A stretch of 36,139 nucleotides of DNA from DATGMS01 sp040905145 (GCA_040905145.1 JBBDSC010000119.1:1-36139); one strand, 5' to 3'. Counted from the first letter of the stretch, positions 1-8,366 are shown. Made by a program: numbers and translations. The notes: generated from the sequence alone by a model not told the origin.

Positions 1-1964
1 GTGAGGGGGGAATCGGATAAAAAAGGAGCCTTCATAGTCCCTGTCATCCTTGCCTGGTGTTCGCTGATTTCGACCAATAACCCTACATCTTCTGATAAGA
101 TGGTAAGGGTAAATTCAAAAGCTGAACCCTGCTGCTTTCCTTTTTCATAAGCGCTGTCATAATCCTCTTTTTTGTCCAAGGATAAAAATCCTTTCATGGT
201 TTCAGTAAATTGAACACCAACGGCTTCCTCCTCTATCGGCTCTGGTCCATCAATAACGGGATTAAAACTATAGGAAAGGGAAAGTCCCATATCCTGAGCA
301 ATAATTTTGCAGCTCCGTTCCGCTAGCGCACTTATGGTTAATAAAGGGTTAGTGCCCACTGGACGTGGTATTATGGCTCCATCCATTACAAAAAGCCCTG
401 GATAAAGTTCCTTCCCTTCGGTTCCATTAAAGACCTGACCTTTATGATCTACCACACCTTTTGACGCGTCATCGGCCATAATACATCCACCCAATGGATG
501 TACGGTGACCAAATCATAATCTAAGACTTTGTTCCATGTTGGATTGGGAACAATGTTTCCCCCCAATGCCGTGGTGGCACTCGCCAATTCCCCACTTACT
601 TTTTTGAATATGTTCTGTCTGCCCACATCTTTCCAATGAATGTTGAGTTTATCCTCTTTAAGTTCCATTTCACCGTTTCCATCATCATGCGACATCACCA
701 GGTAAATTTGGGTATGGTCAACGGCACCATGATAGGGGCCTCGGAACAGACTTTGTACTTCACGCCATTTTTCCTGAAAATAATCCTTGAATCCCCGATC
801 GGAGTCTTTTCCCATTAACCGGGAAAAGGTTACCAGGGAGGAGGCCATAAGGGAACTGATAGGTCCCGGAACAGTGCCTTCCTCTAAGGTCAGACCATCT
901 TCCAAATTGGTACGGTTCCTCATGTCAATCACACTGGTAATACAGGGACCAACATTGGCGATTTCGCCGTTGCTCCGGTTTCCCAATCCTATCCCGTGGA
1001 TGGGCACATCATTGTTATACCCAAAACCCAGAACATCACCGTTACCAGTGAACCCTTTACCTAACATCCCGGAAATCTTTAATCCTTTTTCGGCCGAACG
1101 GAGGAGAATTTCTGTGCTTCCTAAAGAACCGGCGCTGAGAATAATCTGGTCTGCATGAATAAATAGGGGCGGGGCATCAAATTTTTCCCTGCCACTGTTT
1201 AAGGGGTAAAAATATACCCGCCACAGACCATGGCTTCTTTCTATATAGCTTACCTCTATATTGGTAAAGATTTCAGCCCCATGATTGAAGGCATCGGGAA
1301 GGTAATTCATGGCAGTGGTGTTTTTAGCGCCCCTGTTACAACCTGTCACACAATCCCCGCAATTGTTGCATTTTGGCTGCTTTACTCCCACATGGTTCTG
1401 TTCCTTATCCTCAAAGTTGACGTTGATGTCCAGTAGCCTGAATTCTTCTGACATGAATTCTGCCGATTTCCTCATGGCTTCTGTCTTTTTTAGAACGGGA
1501 TAACCATTCTTATTTTCCGGATAAGGAGTTGGCTTGAGCATGCCCCAGGCTTTTTCCAGGCCTTCCTCAAAAGATTGGGGTTCATTTCTTAAAGCAGTTG
1601 GCCAACAAGGATCCGTTAATACCCGTGGGTCAGGTTTTATGGACACATTGGCGTTTACCAAAGAAGTTCCCCCCAGCCCACATCCTTTGAACACGCTTAT
1701 CTCACTCCCTACGGTAAATTCATATAATCCATTGTTTGAGCCAGCTTTCACTTTACCTTTATTGAATTGCATTTCCCGGCTGGCTTCCCCTAAGGTTTTT
1801 GGAAATTGCCCCGGAAGGAATTCTTTGCCTTTTTCCATCAGACATACTTTCCTCCCACAGCGTGACATCCTGCTGGCAGCGATACTCCCTCCATAGCCGG
1901 ATCCAACCACAATCACATCATATTTGAACTTAAGTTCTGTTAATGGTTTAGAGAGCTTTTTCAT
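1..1964 (-). CDS. GMC-family FAD oxidoreductase, cholesterol-oxidase-like (3' end beyond window)
   Basis: The frame stays open from ATG 1964 to the window edge, giving 654 codons without a stop. A Rossmann FAD motif GSGYGG is at residues 21-26. The C-terminal GMC signature is present as VHPLGGC (H489) and VGTNPLLTISALAER (N539), the His/Asn pair used by cholesterol oxidases and other GMC flavoenzymes to oxidise an alcohol with FAD. Cysteines 199, 202, 205 and 209 form a C-x2-C-x2-C-x3-C cluster like a [4Fe-4S] ferredoxin motif, followed by GAKNT. After about residue 560 there is an extra region containing VQFTETMKGF, outside the usual GMC fold and cut by the window edge. No signal peptide is visible. 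The start overlaps the metallophosphoesterase stop as ATGA, so it is the last visible gene of the operon. The family is secure; a sterol substrate is only a guess. Confidence 0.93.
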   Translation of the reverse strand, partial: MKKLSKPLTELKFKYDVIVVGSGYGGSIAASRMSRCGRKVCLMEKGKEFLPGQFPKTLGEASREMQFNKGKVKAGSNNGLYEFTVGSEISVFKGCGLGGTSLVNANVSIKPDPRVLTDPCWPTALRNEPQSFEEGLEKAWGMLKPTPYPENKNGYPVLKKTEAMRKSAEFMSEEFRLLDINVNFEDKEQNHVGVKQPKCNNCGDCVTGCNRGAKNTTAMNYLPDAFNHGAEIFTNIEVSYIERSHGLWRVYFYPLNSGREKFDAPPLFIHADQIILSAGSLGSTEILLRSAEKGLKISGMLGKGFTGNGDVLGFGYNNDVPIHGIGLGNRSNGEIANVGPCITSVIDMRNRTNLEDGLTLEEGTVPGPISSLMASSLVTFSRLMGKDSDRGFKDYFQEKWREVQSLFRGPYHGAVDHTQIYLVMSHDDGNGEMELKEDKLNIHWKDVGRQNIFKKVSGELASATTALGGNIVPNPTWNKVLDYDLVTVHPLGGCIMADDASKGVVDHKGQVFNGTEGKELYPGLFVMDGAIIPRPVGTNPLLTISALAERSCKIIAQDMGLSLSYSFNPVIDGPEPIEEEAVGVQFTETMKGFLSLDKKEDYDSAYEKGKQQGSAFEFTLTILSEDVGLLVEISEHQARMTGTMKAPFLSDSPL

Positions 1965-3676
1965 GGTATTTTGATAGGTTTTTCTATAAGAGAATAATTA
2001 ATGGGATCCCCTTCAAATTTTGGATGGTCTTCAGATCCCACATTTTTCCAATTTTTCACTACTTTTTTCACGCCAATGGGATAGATGGTCACCCCTTCTT
2101 TGGTGAGGTGGATTCTCAGGAAGTTTTTATAACCTTCCCACCTGAAGGAAGAGGAAGCTTCGGTAGTATGGTTATTAAGTAGTGAGATGCTGAATAACAA
2201 ATAAATCCCGAAGAGGATAGCGCTGACTATGCCTCCAATAAGGATCATCTCCCCGCTAAAGAGAAGAATCTGCTTCCAATTACTGACCTCCATTTCCAAA
2301 TGATGGAGGTTCCACCGGCAAAAAAGCCAGATAAAGAAATAAAGATTAATCAAGTGTAGCAAGCCGTGCACAGCCCCTGCCATATAATTCCACTTTCCCT
2401 TTCCTGATGAGGTATCTGTGAAAAAAAGGATCCCGACAAATAACAGCAGGTTTAATGCCAGCACAGAAGGGTTGACTCTGATACTATCAAAAATGAGGCT
2501 CAATATTTCTTGAAATTGGCCATCGAACAATGATAAATCACTGAGTTGTTCCATAAAATTGGTCCCCCTTGGTGACCAGACCTGTAAAATCCAGGTGGTA
2601 AATAAATGTAGGACACCAAAAAACAGGATCATGGTAAGACTGTAATAAGGGAAAATGATATTATTGAGACTTAATCTTCTTGAAGCGTTAGCCGGTGGGA
2701 AAGTTGTCTCCAGTTTTGCATAACCTTCAACCGGGGTAATTGATGCTTTGAGCGTATGGGTGGGATGCATAAAAGCCCCCCCTCCACCTGCAGTGATCAG
2801 CTGACATTTTTGTTGGTTCAAATCAATTTCTTCATATCTTGAATAGTGGTGTAAATCCCCCGTAAGGATAGCGGTGATCTGGATATCTTTGTTTTTTTCC
2901 TCATAGGTATCCCCTTTTCCATGAAGGATTTTATCAATAAAAAATTTGATCCGTTCATGGGAGTTGTTTTTTTTGTCGAAAGATTTATATACCCAGGATG
3001 GTTCTGCGGTACATAAAATTATTTTGTCCTTTGCTGTGAAGTCATGCTCCGCAATCTCCTTAAAATAACACAATTGGGGGAAATCAATATCGGCATTGAG
3101 CTGGACATCTATGCCTATAAGCCAATAGTTATGGGGTAATTTTAGGGCAAAATAACTTCGACGCTGCTTCGAATGCCAGTTTCCTAAGGAACGGCTTTGA
3201 CAAAATAAGCGCAAAAAATTGGTTAAACCGTCATACCAATCGTGATTGCCTGGTAGAGCAAATAAACCTGGACGATCCTGATCTCCTTCTATCCAAGGAT
3301 AGGCAGCATTGTAGGGGCCTTTTAGTCGGTTATCATACTCTTCCCGCTCAGGGGTGGGATATACCTCGTCCCCTCCCATAATTAGTATCTCACCACGCAT
3401 AATTTTTTGGCCGTCTACCTCAAGGCTTTCCTGGGCCATCAAGTGGGCCATAGTGTAAGTTGGATTAAACCCGTCTCCCAGATCTGAAATGTAATCAATC
3501 CAAAGTTCCGGCTTGTCAGAATAATCATAAGGTTCCATGTTGGGATCCAAGGCTGCTTGTGTTTCCCGCCGATCCGCAAAATTCCCGAAAATACCGGAAA
3601 TTACCGTTTTTACTGCTGTAAATGCCAACTGTTGGGGATCATACCAGTTGACCATTTTTTTCCTTTTAAATTTCAT
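1961..3676 (-). CDS. Metallophosphoesterase with C-terminal membrane segments
   Basis: A 571-residue protein with a calcineurin-like phosphoesterase domain in about residues 55-300 and roughly four hydrophobic segments in about residues 340-500, then a short polar tail. The metal-site motifs are D65-L-G67, G102-D-E-V-Y106, GNHD at 143-146 and GDLHH at 273-277. The DxG and GDxxY forms resemble purple acid phosphatases rather than the DxH/GDxxD of most of the superfamily. Two usual histidine positions look substituted: the VxxH-like site reads CTAEP, and GHxH reads GDLH. No signal peptide is seen. The start overlaps the patatin gene by 11 nt and the stop overlaps the GMC start. An alternative start is Met8, which follows an AGGA. 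The substrate is unknown; a membrane-linked phosphoester is plausible. Confidence 0.9.
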   Translation of the reverse strand: MKFKRKKMVNWYDPQQLAFTAVKTVISGIFGNFADRRETQAALDPNMEPYDYSDKPELWIDYISDLGDGFNPTYTMAHLMAQESLEVDGQKIMRGEILIMGGDEVYPTPEREEYDNRLKGPYNAAYPWIEGDQDRPGLFALPGNHDWYDGLTNFLRLFCQSRSLGNWHSKQRRSYFALKLPHNYWLIGIDVQLNADIDFPQLCYFKEIAEHDFTAKDKIILCTAEPSWVYKSFDKKNNSHERIKFFIDKILHGKGDTYEEKNKDIQITAILTGDLHHYSRYEEIDLNQQKCQLITAGGGGAFMHPTHTLKASITPVEGYAKLETTFPPANASRRLSLNNIIFPYYSLTMILFFGVLHLFTTWILQVWSPRGTNFMEQLSDLSLFDGQFQEILSLIFDSIRVNPSVLALNLLLFVGILFFTDTSSGKGKWNYMAGAVHGLLHLINLYFFIWLFCRWNLHHLEMEVSNWKQILLFSGEMILIGGIVSAILFGIYLLFSISLLNNHTTEASSSFRWEGYKNFLRIHLTKEGVTIYPIGVKKVVKNWKNVGSEDHPKFEGDPINYSLIEKPIKIP

Positions 3677-5111
3677 TATCCATTAATTTTGAAATCAATT
3701 TATACCGTTTCCCGATGCCCCCTGCCTTTCCTTTTTCGGTTTTCACATTGGTGGAATAACAGGCCTTCAGCCTATTGGATATGGATTGATAAAGGTTGCC
3801 CTGGAGCACTAGTACTTCAAGGTCATTTGTCCGTTTCTTGATAGTAAGGGATATTTTTTTCAATCCCAATCCCATGATTACTTCCAAGGGACTGTGTAAT
3901 TTTAAAACCGATCTTAACAGGTATTCTTCCTGATTGATCAATAGTTTGGCACTGATGTTCAACAAGGTAAAATCTTTGTGTTTGATTCGTCTGACCTGGT
4001 GCCCATAGGCGGGTATTTCCTGATTCAAAGCAGCTATGTAAATGCTGGAAAATACCGAAAAGTTTTGGTCCTCATTATGTACATCCAACCTCATATAGGT
4101 ATAAAAGATGATCAAAGATTCCACTGAATCCCATTTCAGCTTCTCATCAAAAGTGGCCCGGAAGCTTAATACTGCCCCCGGATCGCTGCTTCTTGTGGCA
4201 TTTTTGTCCATTTTTTCTGCTAAAACAGGTTGTTTTCCGAGATAGCTTTTGGCATTTTCATATCCCATATTTATCAACTCACGGGTATTGACCTTATTGA
4301 AAAACAGCTCGGGGTCAAGCGGTAGGGGCATCAGGGATTTGATCAGAAAAAGCTTAATGGGCTCTTTTTGGGAATATCCTCCAGTGCCTTGGGCAATGGC
4401 TTTATTGATCAGGCTTATTTGATTATATTCTTCCAATAAAGCACCGTTGGCACTCATTTCTATCATATGGACATATTGATTAAATGCTCCTGGATAATAA
4501 GACCTGGAATTGCCAATGGCCCATACCACCCACAGTTCCTGGGATTGCTGTTTTATCCCTTCCAGGAGGTTAGCATCTTTGATCCATACGGCGTCCGTAT
4601 ACCAATCGTCTCCGATCTGAAGGGCGGGCATAAATATGGGAAGTGAAACACCTGCTATCAGATGGTCCACTTGAACTTCTATGTTTCCGAAGGCCTTGAT
4701 CGTTTTATCAGAAAAATTGCAGACATTGAAAGTGGCGTTGATACTTTCATTTTGATGGATGGCCTCTAAATCAATTCCTAAATGCGGGAAAACTTTGCCC
4801 CTGATATTATCAGCATCCGCATAACCACTCATGAAAAATGGGTTTAAATAGTTTTTAAATTTCCTTCCTGAAACAAAATGGCTGATTTTTAAAGTTCTCC
4901 ACCTTTCCGCAATTTCCTTGGGCTGCAAGCCACTGGCAAGCATGGCCGTATTGAAAATACCCCCGGATGTACCATCCACATGGGTGAACTTTATTCCGGA
5001 TTCTTCCAGGGCAAGGAGCACACCTGCCTGATAGGCCACCCTCATTCCCCCGCCGGCCAGGATAAGGGACCGTTTTACGTTTAAAGTTTCATTGGTTTTA
5101 TCTACTAACAT
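3666..5111 (-). CDS. Patatin-like phospholipase family protein
   Basis: A 481-residue protein whose N-terminal 200 residues match the patatin fold: oxyanion loop GGGMR (residues 20-24), nucleophile elbow GTSGG with Ser49, and the dyad aspartate in YTDA (Asp173), where DG/DA is usual. Such proteins hydrolyse acyl esters of lipids with a Ser-Asp dyad. The remaining 280 residues have no motif I recognise and no obvious membrane segment; they include a stretch rich in basic residues near 395-440. No export signal is seen, so a cytosolic or inner-membrane-peripheral location is likely. It overlaps the upstream small membrane protein gene by 14 nt and the downstream phosphoesterase gene by 11 nt. 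Family assignment is firm; whether it acts on phospholipid, sterol ester or another acyl ester is open. Confidence 0.93.
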   Translation of the reverse strand: MLVDKTNETLNVKRSLILAGGGMRVAYQAGVLLALEESGIKFTHVDGTSGGIFNTAMLASGLQPKEIAERWRTLKISHFVSGRKFKNYLNPFFMSGYADADNIRGKVFPHLGIDLEAIHQNESINATFNVCNFSDKTIKAFGNIEVQVDHLIAGVSLPIFMPALQIGDDWYTDAVWIKDANLLEGIKQQSQELWVVWAIGNSRSYYPGAFNQYVHMIEMSANGALLEEYNQISLINKAIAQGTGGYSQKEPIKLFLIKSLMPLPLDPELFFNKVNTRELINMGYENAKSYLGKQPVLAEKMDKNATRSSDPGAVLSFRATFDEKLKWDSVESLIIFYTYMRLDVHNEDQNFSVFSSIYIAALNQEIPAYGHQVRRIKHKDFTLLNISAKLLINQEEYLLRSVLKLHSPLEVIMGLGLKKISLTIKKRTNDLEVLVLQGNLYQSISNRLKACYSTNVKTEKGKAGGIGKRYKLISKLMDNEI

Positions 5112-5517
5112 GATAGATCCCTATTTTGCGGCTATAAACAAAGATAAAGGCCCAGCCCACAGCTTCGTAGGAAAGGAAAAACATAAACAAGTGGCTTGGT
5201 GCACCATCAATTATCCATGAAACAACTCTGGACAATATACCTAAGCCCATAATGGTCAGAAATACCTTATTGTACTTCAGCTTGGAAAATATTTCTTTCA
5301 AAAAGTAGAGGGAAAATAGACCATATCCTAATTCCAAGGCCCTTAAAAACCGATATTGGCTAAGCAGATTCACCTTAGCATATTCAGGTAAGCTATTGAC
5401 ATCCAGGTTAAATAAATAGATGAAATCCAGATAAGGGTAAATAAAAGCACCCCAAAAACCGGCCAGGACAACCAGACCTACATAGGTATAGAAGAAGGTA
5501 TAATTTAAAAATTTCAT
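5098..5517 (-). CDS. Small integral membrane protein, DUF4345-like
   Basis: A 139-residue protein with about four hydrophobic segments (near residues 8-27, 60-75, 83-104 and 108-130). The sequence YRFLRALELGYGL followed by an SWIIDGAPSH-type loop resembles DUF4345 proteins, which are four-helix membrane proteins of unknown function. Its ATG overlaps the stop of the upstream gene as TAATG and its end overlaps the patatin gene by 14 nt, so translation is probably coupled. No catalytic motif is visible. It may be an anchor or partner for the lipid-acting enzymes encoded around it; that is inference from position only. The DUF4345 match is by eye. Confidence 0.82.
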   Translation of the reverse strand: MKFLNYTFFYTYVGLVVLAGFWGAFIYPYLDFIYLFNLDVNSLPEYAKVNLLSQYRFLRALELGYGLFSLYFLKEIFSKLKYNKVFLTIMGLGILSRVVSWIIDGAPSHLFMFFLSYEAVGWAFIFVYSRKIGIYHVSR

Positions 5518-5900
5518 TACACCTCCCTATATTTAAGATAATAGATAAACAGTATTCCGGAAAAGAGGTCGAACAAAGCCACTCCAATGGCTATAAAAGC
5601 AAACAAACCATTGATTATCCCCAAGCTTACCGCGACAAAGGCCCCTAATTTTTGAAAGGCACACCAGAGTACAGCTTCCTTACTGGTCTGGGCACTATAA
5701 ACTGTATGGAGCATTAAACCCCCAAAAAGTGCCATAAACATCCCCACTATGCCAAAAAGATGGGATGAAGTGGGCGAAGTTTCAGCACCTATAAAATTCA
5801 ATACAAAAGCAGGCATTACAACCTGGGCCAGTCCCGAAAGGATGGTGACCACGGAGATGATGACTACAAATAGGTTCAGGTATTTTTTCATAGTGCCCAT
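5517..5900 (-). CDS. Small integral membrane protein, unknown function
   Basis: A 127-residue protein, almost entirely hydrophobic, with four predicted membrane spans (about residues 8-28, 47-67, 80-100 and 103-122). No family is recognised with certainty; its size and topology resemble the next gene in the operon, which suggests distant paralogues. Two starts are possible: MGTMKKYLN at 5900 or MKKYLN at 5891, and the second gives a more usual short basic N-terminus. It begins 27 nt after the upstream membrane-protein gene and ends on the TAATG overlap with the next. It belongs to the eight-gene operon; its role there is unknown. Confidence 0.8.
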   Translation of the reverse strand: MGTMKKYLNLFVVIISVVTILSGLAQVVMPAFVLNFIGAETSPTSSHLFGIVGMFMALFGGLMLHTVYSAQTSKEAVLWCAFQKLGAFVAVSLGIINGLFAFIAIGVALFDLFSGILFIYYLKYREV

Positions 5901-5927
5901 GGGTGGTGATTTTTTTTAAGAACTGTT

Positions 5928-6473
5928 CTATTCTCTTACAACTGTCTTTTTATAACTTGGCTTTGCTTTGGCAATGAAGAAATACATGGTGATGCACCAC
6001 ATGATGGTAAGGATTATCCATCTTAGGTCATTAAGAAACATCCATTCCTTCAATAACTCCTGAAGGGTTCGCTCATCGGTGACACCGGCTATGAATTGAT
6101 TGTTCACATCCTCAATAAAAGCTTGTTGCACTACCACAGGGACCAATAGCCCAGGGATCCAAGCCAGCGGTACCCATCTCAATTTACTGTTCCATTCGGT
6201 AATCAGCATGATCACAATGGCAATGGCCATGATAGGAATAGTAATAAAGAAGAATTTGGTAGCGGTGGTCGTTTGCGGGATAATGGCCTCATAATAATTG
6301 TCCAACGTCAAACTGTTGGGATAGTGGGGAAACCAAAAGAAGTGCAAGGACCAAAAGAGTCCCAGGTATATGGAGGCACAGAAAAAGATATAGGCATTAT
6401 TGAGGTCAACCAGTGTTTTTTTTGTAGGGTTCATGATATTATCAATTAGTGGATCAAACTTTGTACTTTTCAT
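5928..6473 (-). CDS. Four-span membrane protein, possibly DUF1772-like
   Basis: A 181-residue protein with four hydrophobic spans (about residues 27-46, 71-92, 100-117 and 149-168) and a polar loop between spans 3 and 4. The layout, with a WMFLNDLRW segment just before the last span, recalls DUF1772/anthrone-oxygenase-type membrane proteins, but the resemblance is weak and made by eye. Its start overlaps the end of the decarboxylase-like gene by 20 nt; Met14 (6434) would remove the overlap. It stands first of the three small membrane proteins, between the soluble-enzyme genes at the front of the operon and the patatin/phosphoesterase/oxidase genes at the end. Confidence 0.82.
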   Translation of the reverse strand: MKSTKFDPLIDNIMNPTKKTLVDLNNAYIFFCASIYLGLFWSLHFFWFPHYPNSLTLDNYYEAIIPQTTTATKFFFITIPIMAIAIVIMLITEWNSKLRWVPLAWIPGLLVPVVVQQAFIEDVNNQFIAGVTDERTLQELLKEWMFLNDLRWIILTIMWCITMYFFIAKAKPSYKKTVVRE

Positions 6474-7338
6474 AAGCTTTTATGGAAGGAGGTGCTAACC
6501 ATTCTTCCCCCATACCTAAGTCATACACGCTTTCAAATCCCTCCGTCATAGCTTTGGGAGGCTTATCATAGGTTAGGAACCAGCATTCAAAATGATCATC
6601 TAAAATCCCATTGGCTTGGGGCATATAAATGGTAAAAAAGGGATCGGGATTAATGTCGATATCCTTCAGAAAAGAGACCTTCGGATGATCACCTATATAA
6701 AGGTTGGCTTTGGCTTTGCTGAAAAAATTTACTCCCGCGTTCGTCTGGAAGTAAATATAGGAGGCCATCAGCATATTGCGGAACTGACAATAATTCGTGG
6801 TACCAATTTTTAACTTTAGGCTGGACCGTTTGGGTCTTTCCATTTCTATACGGAAAGCAAATTGGCCATCTTTTTCATATTGGCTGCTTACTGATTTATC
6901 AGTGACAATAAAATCAAGATTGGCCTGATGCTTGGGCATGCCCCAAATGCCTTTTCCTCCTTTAACCGATATTTCAGAACTTACAGGAAGATCAAGGATA
7001 TATTGACCAGTCCCATAGGTTTTCATCATGATGGTATTCAATATTTTGGGAGCAGGTTTTGCACCATGGGTACATCCAATGGCTATGCTGTACTCGATAT
7101 ATTTCCCAATGCTTGTTTCCAGATAATTGATCACGGTGATCAATAAGGCGGCCCTTCCGTTGGGCAAACGAAGGGCATGCACTTCGTTTCCCGGAATTAA
7201 GGCATTGGCTTTTTCCCAGTCACAGGAAAAACCGGCCATCAATGCGGGAGAATCTTTGGCGGAGATAGGCATCGTATAGGGGATGTTATCCACCAGAGCA
7301 TACCTGCCGGTATAACTTTTTATTCGTTGGGGAGGCAT
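6454..7338 (-). CDS. Acetoacetate decarboxylase-fold protein
   Basis: A 294-residue protein close to the size of acetoacetate decarboxylase (ADC). It shows the family core: YIEYSIAIG (Glu82), then DLPVSSEISVKGGKGIWGMPKHQ. Lys136 in GMPKH aligns with the Schiff-base lysine of ADC (YPKK in the clostridial enzyme); the neighbouring lysine that lowers its pKa is His137 here. Many ADC-fold proteins are not decarboxylases but carry out other Schiff-base chemistry such as aldol or dehydration steps. No signal peptide is visible. It overlaps the upstream hydrolase gene by 19 nt and the downstream membrane-protein gene by 20 nt. A carbonyl substrate would fit with an alcohol-oxidising GMC enzyme in the same operon; this is inference. 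Confidence 0.9.
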   Translation of the reverse strand: MPPQRIKSYTGRYALVDNIPYTMPISAKDSPALMAGFSCDWEKANALIPGNEVHALRLPNGRAALLITVINYLETSIGKYIEYSIAIGCTHGAKPAPKILNTIMMKTYGTGQYILDLPVSSEISVKGGKGIWGMPKHQANLDFIVTDKSVSSQYEKDGQFAFRIEMERPKRSSLKLKIGTTNYCQFRNMLMASYIYFQTNAGVNFFSKAKANLYIGDHPKVSFLKDIDINPDPFFTIYMPQANGILDDHFECWFLTYDKPPKAMTEGFESVYDLGMGEEWLAPPSIKAYEKYKV

Positions 7339-8366
7339 TGGTTTTGGAGTTGGGTTTTGTTCAGTTCTGTAATCATGTGAGGAAATATATCATTGTGGGC
7401 ATTTTTGCCTAAGAAGATATCCAAATGGCTATAATCTTCCATGGTGTATAAGGTGTGGAAGCCAGGGTTGATTTTTTCTAAATAACCAAAAGTAAGCTGC
7501 TGACTTTCGGGAAGGAAGCACTTATTCTTAGCCCCGGCAAATAAAATGATCCGTGCATCGGTTTTTATTTCTTTTGGGGCATAAGTTTCCACTTGATTTC
7601 CCTCATAAGGAACCAAAACCCCTGCGTTTACACATTTTCTGATGTGATAGAAGAAGGATAGTGGTACATGGGCGAATTCATGCTGGATCCATTCCATGGT
7701 AGGCGCATCAAGATTTTCCAGCCGCCAAAGTGCGGGAAAACCAGCGCCATAAACAAAGCTGACAAACTTACCAACCAAGGTGTCCTTTTCATGGTGGGTC
7801 GCCTGCACGATCAGTTTCAATAGCCTTGATTTAAAGTCCGGGGCCTGTAATCCCCATTGAGGATTGAGGTAAGTATAAAAATTCCGAATTATAGGGATAT
7901 AACCATGTATTTTGAACAGGGAATAATTAGGAACCACCGGGTGCAGTGAGACGGCATTGCTAATAATGGTTTTTACTTCCGGAACCAGGCCCAACACTGC
8001 GGAAATCATAAAGCTAGTACTCCCCTGACAATGGATTATGGCTTTGATTTCTTTACATCCAGTCAATTCAATCACTTTTTGAACGGCAGCAGGGTGGTCA
8101 TATAAGGCCACTTGATCAAGGTTCCACTCATTGGGTGTCAGTTCGATGCTTCCGCGCCAATTTTCGATCCACACATCATACCCTTCTTCCAACAAACAAT
8201 CAATCAGGTTTTTTTCGGTGGGCGGATTAAAAATATTGCCACTTACCCCTGCACCATGAACCAACAACACAGGTCCTTTAGTAGGGGTGCCAACAAGATG
8301 TTTTAAGTTGCATTTAAAACCATCCAAAGCTTCAAATTCGATAGTTTCAAACTTTACCGGTTTCAT
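7320..8366 (-). CDS. Alpha/beta hydrolase with cysteine at the nucleophile position
   Basis: A 348-residue alpha/beta-hydrolase. LLVHGAG (residues 34-40) is the oxyanion-hole strand, IHCQGS places Cys113 where Ser is usual in G-x-S-x-G, and YSHLD supplies His314. The acid position after the later strand reads FAGAKNKC, where an Asp is more usual. Cysteine at this site is known in PHA synthases and dienelactone hydrolases, and, from memory, in hydrolase domains fused to GMC oxidases. No signal peptide is seen. ATG 8366 is the first in frame after the AT-rich spacer and starts the eight-gene operon. Acyl-ester or acyl-thioester chemistry is likely; the substrate is unknown. Confidence 0.92.
   Translation of the reverse strand: MKPVKFETIEFEALDGFKCNLKHLVGTPTKGPVLLVHGAGVSGNIFNPPTEKNLIDCLLEEGYDVWIENWRGSIELTPNEWNLDQVALYDHPAAVQKVIELTGCKEIKAIIHCQGSTSFMISAVLGLVPEVKTIISNAVSLHPVVPNYSLFKIHGYIPIIRNFYTYLNPQWGLQAPDFKSRLLKLIVQATHHEKDTLVGKFVSFVYGAGFPALWRLENLDAPTMEWIQHEFAHVPLSFFYHIRKCVNAGVLVPYEGNQVETYAPKEIKTDARIILFAGAKNKCFLPESQQLTFGYLEKINPGFHTLYTMEDYSHLDIFLGKNAHNDIFPHMITELNKTQLQNQCLPNE

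Noticed and set aside
787..1896. Plus-strand open frames opposite the GMC gene
   Set aside because: The minus-strand frame carries FAD and GMC motifs over its full length; the plus-strand frames are shadows.
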